Source: Candidatus Omnitrophota bacterium (GTDB taxonomy: Bacteria; Omnitrophota; Omnitrophia; Omnitrophales; Danuiimicrobiaceae). Taken from it: DNA of 15,477 nucleotides. Positions 13,716 through 15,477 of the stretch are shown in pieces (the stretch's first letter is position 1; each line of letters begins with the position of its first letter). The position numbers and the translations under genes are program-made. The notes below the pieces were generated by a model. The model made no database searches, had not been told where the DNA came from, and saw nothing but the letters and a program-made list of their open reading frames with translations. The stretch is from NCBI GenBank assembly GCA_016206815.1, contig JACQQT010000097.1, positions 1 to 15,477 of the forward strand, in the 5' to 3' direction.

Positions 13716-14589
13716 TCCGGTGAAAAAACGCATCACAAAAGGGCTTTTGTGGCTGGGGGTGCTTTCATTTTTGATCCTAGCGACCGGTTTCGTTTTATTG
13801 CCTTCCAAAGGCTATATCCCGGTGCTGATGTATCATGTCATTTTGCCGGAGAAAGACTTGGGGAGAGGTTCCCTCAATGTCGGCATCCGGCATTTCCAGC
13901 GGCAAATGTGGTTTCTGAAAACATTCGGGTTTCACCCCATTTCATTGGACGAACTATATGCGATAAAAACGGGACAGGCCGAGCCAAAGGGAAGGGAAGT
14001 GGTGGTCACGTTTGATGACGGGCATCGGTCCTATTTGAAAGAGGCCTTGCCTGTGATGGAGCGCTACGGGATTCCGTCGGCGAATTTTCTGATCTGGGAT
14101 CATTTAAACAACCGTTTTTGGAAAGACTATATGACTTTGGAAGAAGCAAAAAGCATTGCGGAACATCCGTTGGTGACGTTTGGTTCTCACACGCTTACGC
14201 ACCCCGACCTTCCGGACACAGGCCGCGCACAAGCAGAGGTTGAAATTGTAGAATCAAGGAAGCGGCTTGAAGAGTCATTCGACCAAACAATTGATTATTT
14301 TTGTTATCCGTCAGGCTTATTCAACGAAGATATTATCCAATTAGTAGAAGCCGCAGGTTACAAGATGGCTTTTACGACGAAAGCGAAACGCTTAAGGGGG
14401 CATCCTGAATCCCTTTATTCATTGCTGCGTCTTAAAGTGAAGCGAACCAATAACCTCTTTATTTTTTGGCTTCATGTTTCCGGAATTTCTGATGCAATGG
14501 AACGAGCCGGTCTTTTTTTCCGTCAATTGACAGGTAATAAGCAGAATGATACACTGAGTGCTTATCAATCACACCTTGAGATGACGTAA
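13702..14589 (+). CDS. Membrane-anchored polysaccharide deacetylase (NodB/CE4 domain)
   Basis: This is a 295-residue protein with an N-terminal signal-anchor (about residues 12-33) and an extracytoplasmic NodB homology domain that removes N- or O-acetyl groups from glycans with a divalent metal. Visible are VLMYHVI (41-47), VTFDDG with the putative base D105 and metal ligand D106, and SHTLTH with metal ligands H163 and H167. The next motif is CYPSG instead of the common R-P-P-G form. No clear histidine is seen in the final motif near LLRLKV, so the site departs from textbook members. The ATG at 13702 overlaps the lipoprotein gene by 14 bp. A GTG at 13720, preceded by AAGGGTGG, is a serious alternative giving 289 residues. 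A role on LPS sugars is inferred from context; peptidoglycan or a capsule is also possible. Confidence 0.88.
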   Translation: MKGGDPVKKRITKGLLWLGVLSFLILATGFVLLPSKGYIPVLMYHVILPEKDLGRGSLNVGIRHFQRQMWFLKTFGFHPISLDELYAIKTGQAEPKGREVVVTFDDGHRSYLKEALPVMERYGIPSANFLIWDHLNNRFWKDYMTLEEAKSIAEHPLVTFGSHTLTHPDLPDTGRAQAEVEIVESRKRLEESFDQTIDYFCYPSGLFNEDIIQLVEAAGYKMAFTTKAKRLRGHPESLYSLLRLKVKRTNNLFIFWLHVSGISDAMERAGLFFRQLTGNKQNDTLSAYQSHLEMT

Positions 14590-14599
14590 GTCATTCTCA
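14577..14599. other. Imperfect hairpin across the deacetylase stop codon
   Basis: TGAGATGAC (14577-14585) pairs with GTCATTCTCA (14590-14599) with a single bulged base, around a GTAA loop that contains part of the stop codon. It occupies most of the 27-bp gap before the hldE start. The stem is only moderately stable and no T-run follows, so I see no intrinsic terminator. It may be chance or a weak processing or attenuation site. Confidence 0.35.
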
Positions 14600-14616
14600 G
14601 TAAAAAGGTTAAGACC

Positions 14617-15477
14617 ATGCGCGCGCCTCAAAAATTTATTTTTCCAAACGGAAAAAGTGTGCGAACGATGCACCAACTGATCGATCAGTTCGCAGGAGTG
14701 AGAATTCTCGTCATTGGGGATTGGATTTTAGACGAATTCGTTTGGGGGACGGTTGAGCGCATTTCGCCTGAAGCGCCGGTTCCGGTGGTCAATGTCACAC
14801 GCGAATCGTTCGTTCCGGGCGGTGCTTTAAACGTGGCCAACAATATCCGCACGTTGGGCGGAGTGGTTTACCCTTGCGGGCTGGTCGGGCGCGATCTCCG
14901 CGGCCGAATGCTGGTGAAAGCCATGCGGAAAGAAGGGATCGATACGAGCGGTGCAATTTACGATAGGAGCCGGCCAACGACGCTCAAGACGCGCGTGATT
15001 GCACATTCTCAGCAAGTCGTACGTTTTGACCGGGAAGACAATCGGGAATTAAATCGCGAGCATCTCAAAAAGACATTGGCGTTTACCGAAAGAATTCTTC
15101 CGAAAGTAGATGTGGTCGTGATCGAAGACTACGGCAAAGGATTGATTACGCCTAAACTTCTCACCCGGGTTTTGAAACAGGCGAAAGCTTTCGATAAGCC
15201 TGTTTTGGTCGACCCGAAAGAAAAACATTTTTCCTATTACCGCGGCGTAACCGCCATTACCCCCAATCGAAAAGAAGCGCTAAGCGCTTGCGGTTATGCG
15301 GCGGACGGAAAAGTACCCGATATTCATCGGGCAGGGAAAAAATTACTGAAACAGTTTTCATGTCAGGGCGTTCTGATCACGTTGGGGGAAGAAGGAATGG
15401 TGCTGTTTGAGAAAAACGGTTCCGTCACCGAAATACCGACTGCCGCTCAGGAAGTGTATGACGTTTCGGGTGCCGGC
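14617..15477 (+). CDS. hldE: D-glycero-beta-D-manno-heptose-7-phosphate kinase (RfaE/HldE N-terminal domain), 3' end outside window
   Basis: This open frame of 287 codons runs off the right edge. It is a PfkB/ribokinase-family sugar kinase of the RfaE1 type, which phosphorylates D,D-heptose 7-phosphate at C1 in the ADP-heptose pathway. Marks are GDWILDEFVWGTVERISPEAPVP (residues 34-56, broken here by description only), PGGALNVANNI (67-77), DYGKG (171-175), ITPNRKE (214-220), LGEEGM, and the catalytic-base motif DVSGAG at the very end (D282), where D would be expected next. The ATG at 14617 has AAAAAGG about nine bases upstream; a second ATG at 14668 would remove 17 residues. Whether a cytidylyltransferase-like second domain (bifunctional HldE) follows, or the gene is a kinase alone (HldA), lies beyond the window. 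It supplies donor sugar for the upstream heptosyltransferase-like genes. Confidence 0.92.
   Translation, partial: MRAPQKFIFPNGKSVRTMHQLIDQFAGVRILVIGDWILDEFVWGTVERISPEAPVPVVNVTRESFVPGGALNVANNIRTLGGVVYPCGLVGRDLRGRMLVKAMRKEGIDTSGAIYDRSRPTTLKTRVIAHSQQVVRFDREDNRELNREHLKKTLAFTERILPKVDVVVIEDYGKGLITPKLLTRVLKQAKAFDKPVLVDPKEKHFSYYRGVTAITPNRKEALSACGYAADGKVPDIHRAGKKLLKQFSCQGVLITLGEEGMVLFEKNGSVTEIPTAAQEVYDVSGAG

Noticed and set aside
14577..14599. Hairpin after the deacetylase gene as a transcription terminator
   Set aside because: The stem has a bulge, modest GC and no following T-run; hldE starts just downstream and fits the same pathway.
1..15477. CRISPR array, tRNA/rRNA genes, insertion sequences, defence or toxin-antitoxin genes
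   Set aside because: I saw no regularly spaced repeats, cloverleaf sequences or transposase motifs; the Xer gene has a housekeeping context and length and does not look like a mobile-element integrase.

Overview
The window looks like a piece of chromosome from an uncultured diderm (Gram-negative-type) bacterium. It carries enzymes for Kdo addition, lipid A phosphorylation, late acylation and ADP-heptose synthesis, so the cell should make a lipopolysaccharide (LPS) with a heptose-type core. Chained two-domain fusions, a GTG-friendly mid-GC coding style and the gene order suggest a candidate phylum of the PVC/Omnitrophota kind. That placement is an impression, not something the sequence proves. 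All protein genes I accept are on the + strand, and coding density is very high.

Layout. Positions 1-2030 hold two DNA-topology genes: the 3' part of topA (type IA topoisomerase with two C-terminal zinc ribbons) and a complete XerC/XerD-type tyrosine recombinase. The only real gap follows (2031-2132). It is almost filled by an 84-bp palindromic repeat with nested hairpins, and the waaA ribosome binding site sits directly behind it. Positions 2133-4668 carry waaA (Kdo transferase) and lpxK (lipid A 4'-kinase, with an unusual 60-residue tail). Positions 4661-12906 are a train of overlapping genes: a late acyltransferase fused to an ELM1-type putative glycosyltransferase, a GT4 glycosyltransferase fused to a GT9 heptosyltransferase, and four more free-standing GT9 genes. 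Positions 12903-14589 carry a DUF3108-type lipoprotein and a membrane-anchored polysaccharide deacetylase. The window ends inside the kinase domain of an hldE/rfaE-type gene (14617 to the edge).

How the genes work together (inference from families). LpxK completes the lipid A disaccharide phosphate, WaaA adds Kdo and the LpxL-like domain adds a secondary acyl chain. HldE supplies the heptose donor precursor. The GT4, ELM1 and five GT9 domains then build an inner core. The deacetylase may trim acetamido or other acetyl groups on that glycan, and the lipoprotein may serve envelope assembly. From 4661 onward neighbouring genes overlap by 4, 8, about 14 or 20 bp, which predicts one translationally coupled transcript.

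The most notable points are the two consecutive fusions, the five GT9 domains (four with a C-terminal four-cysteine signature), the LpxK tail, the uncharacterised lipoprotein inside an LPS operon and the palindromic element before waaA. I saw no tRNA, rRNA, CRISPR array, transposase or convincing intrinsic terminator.
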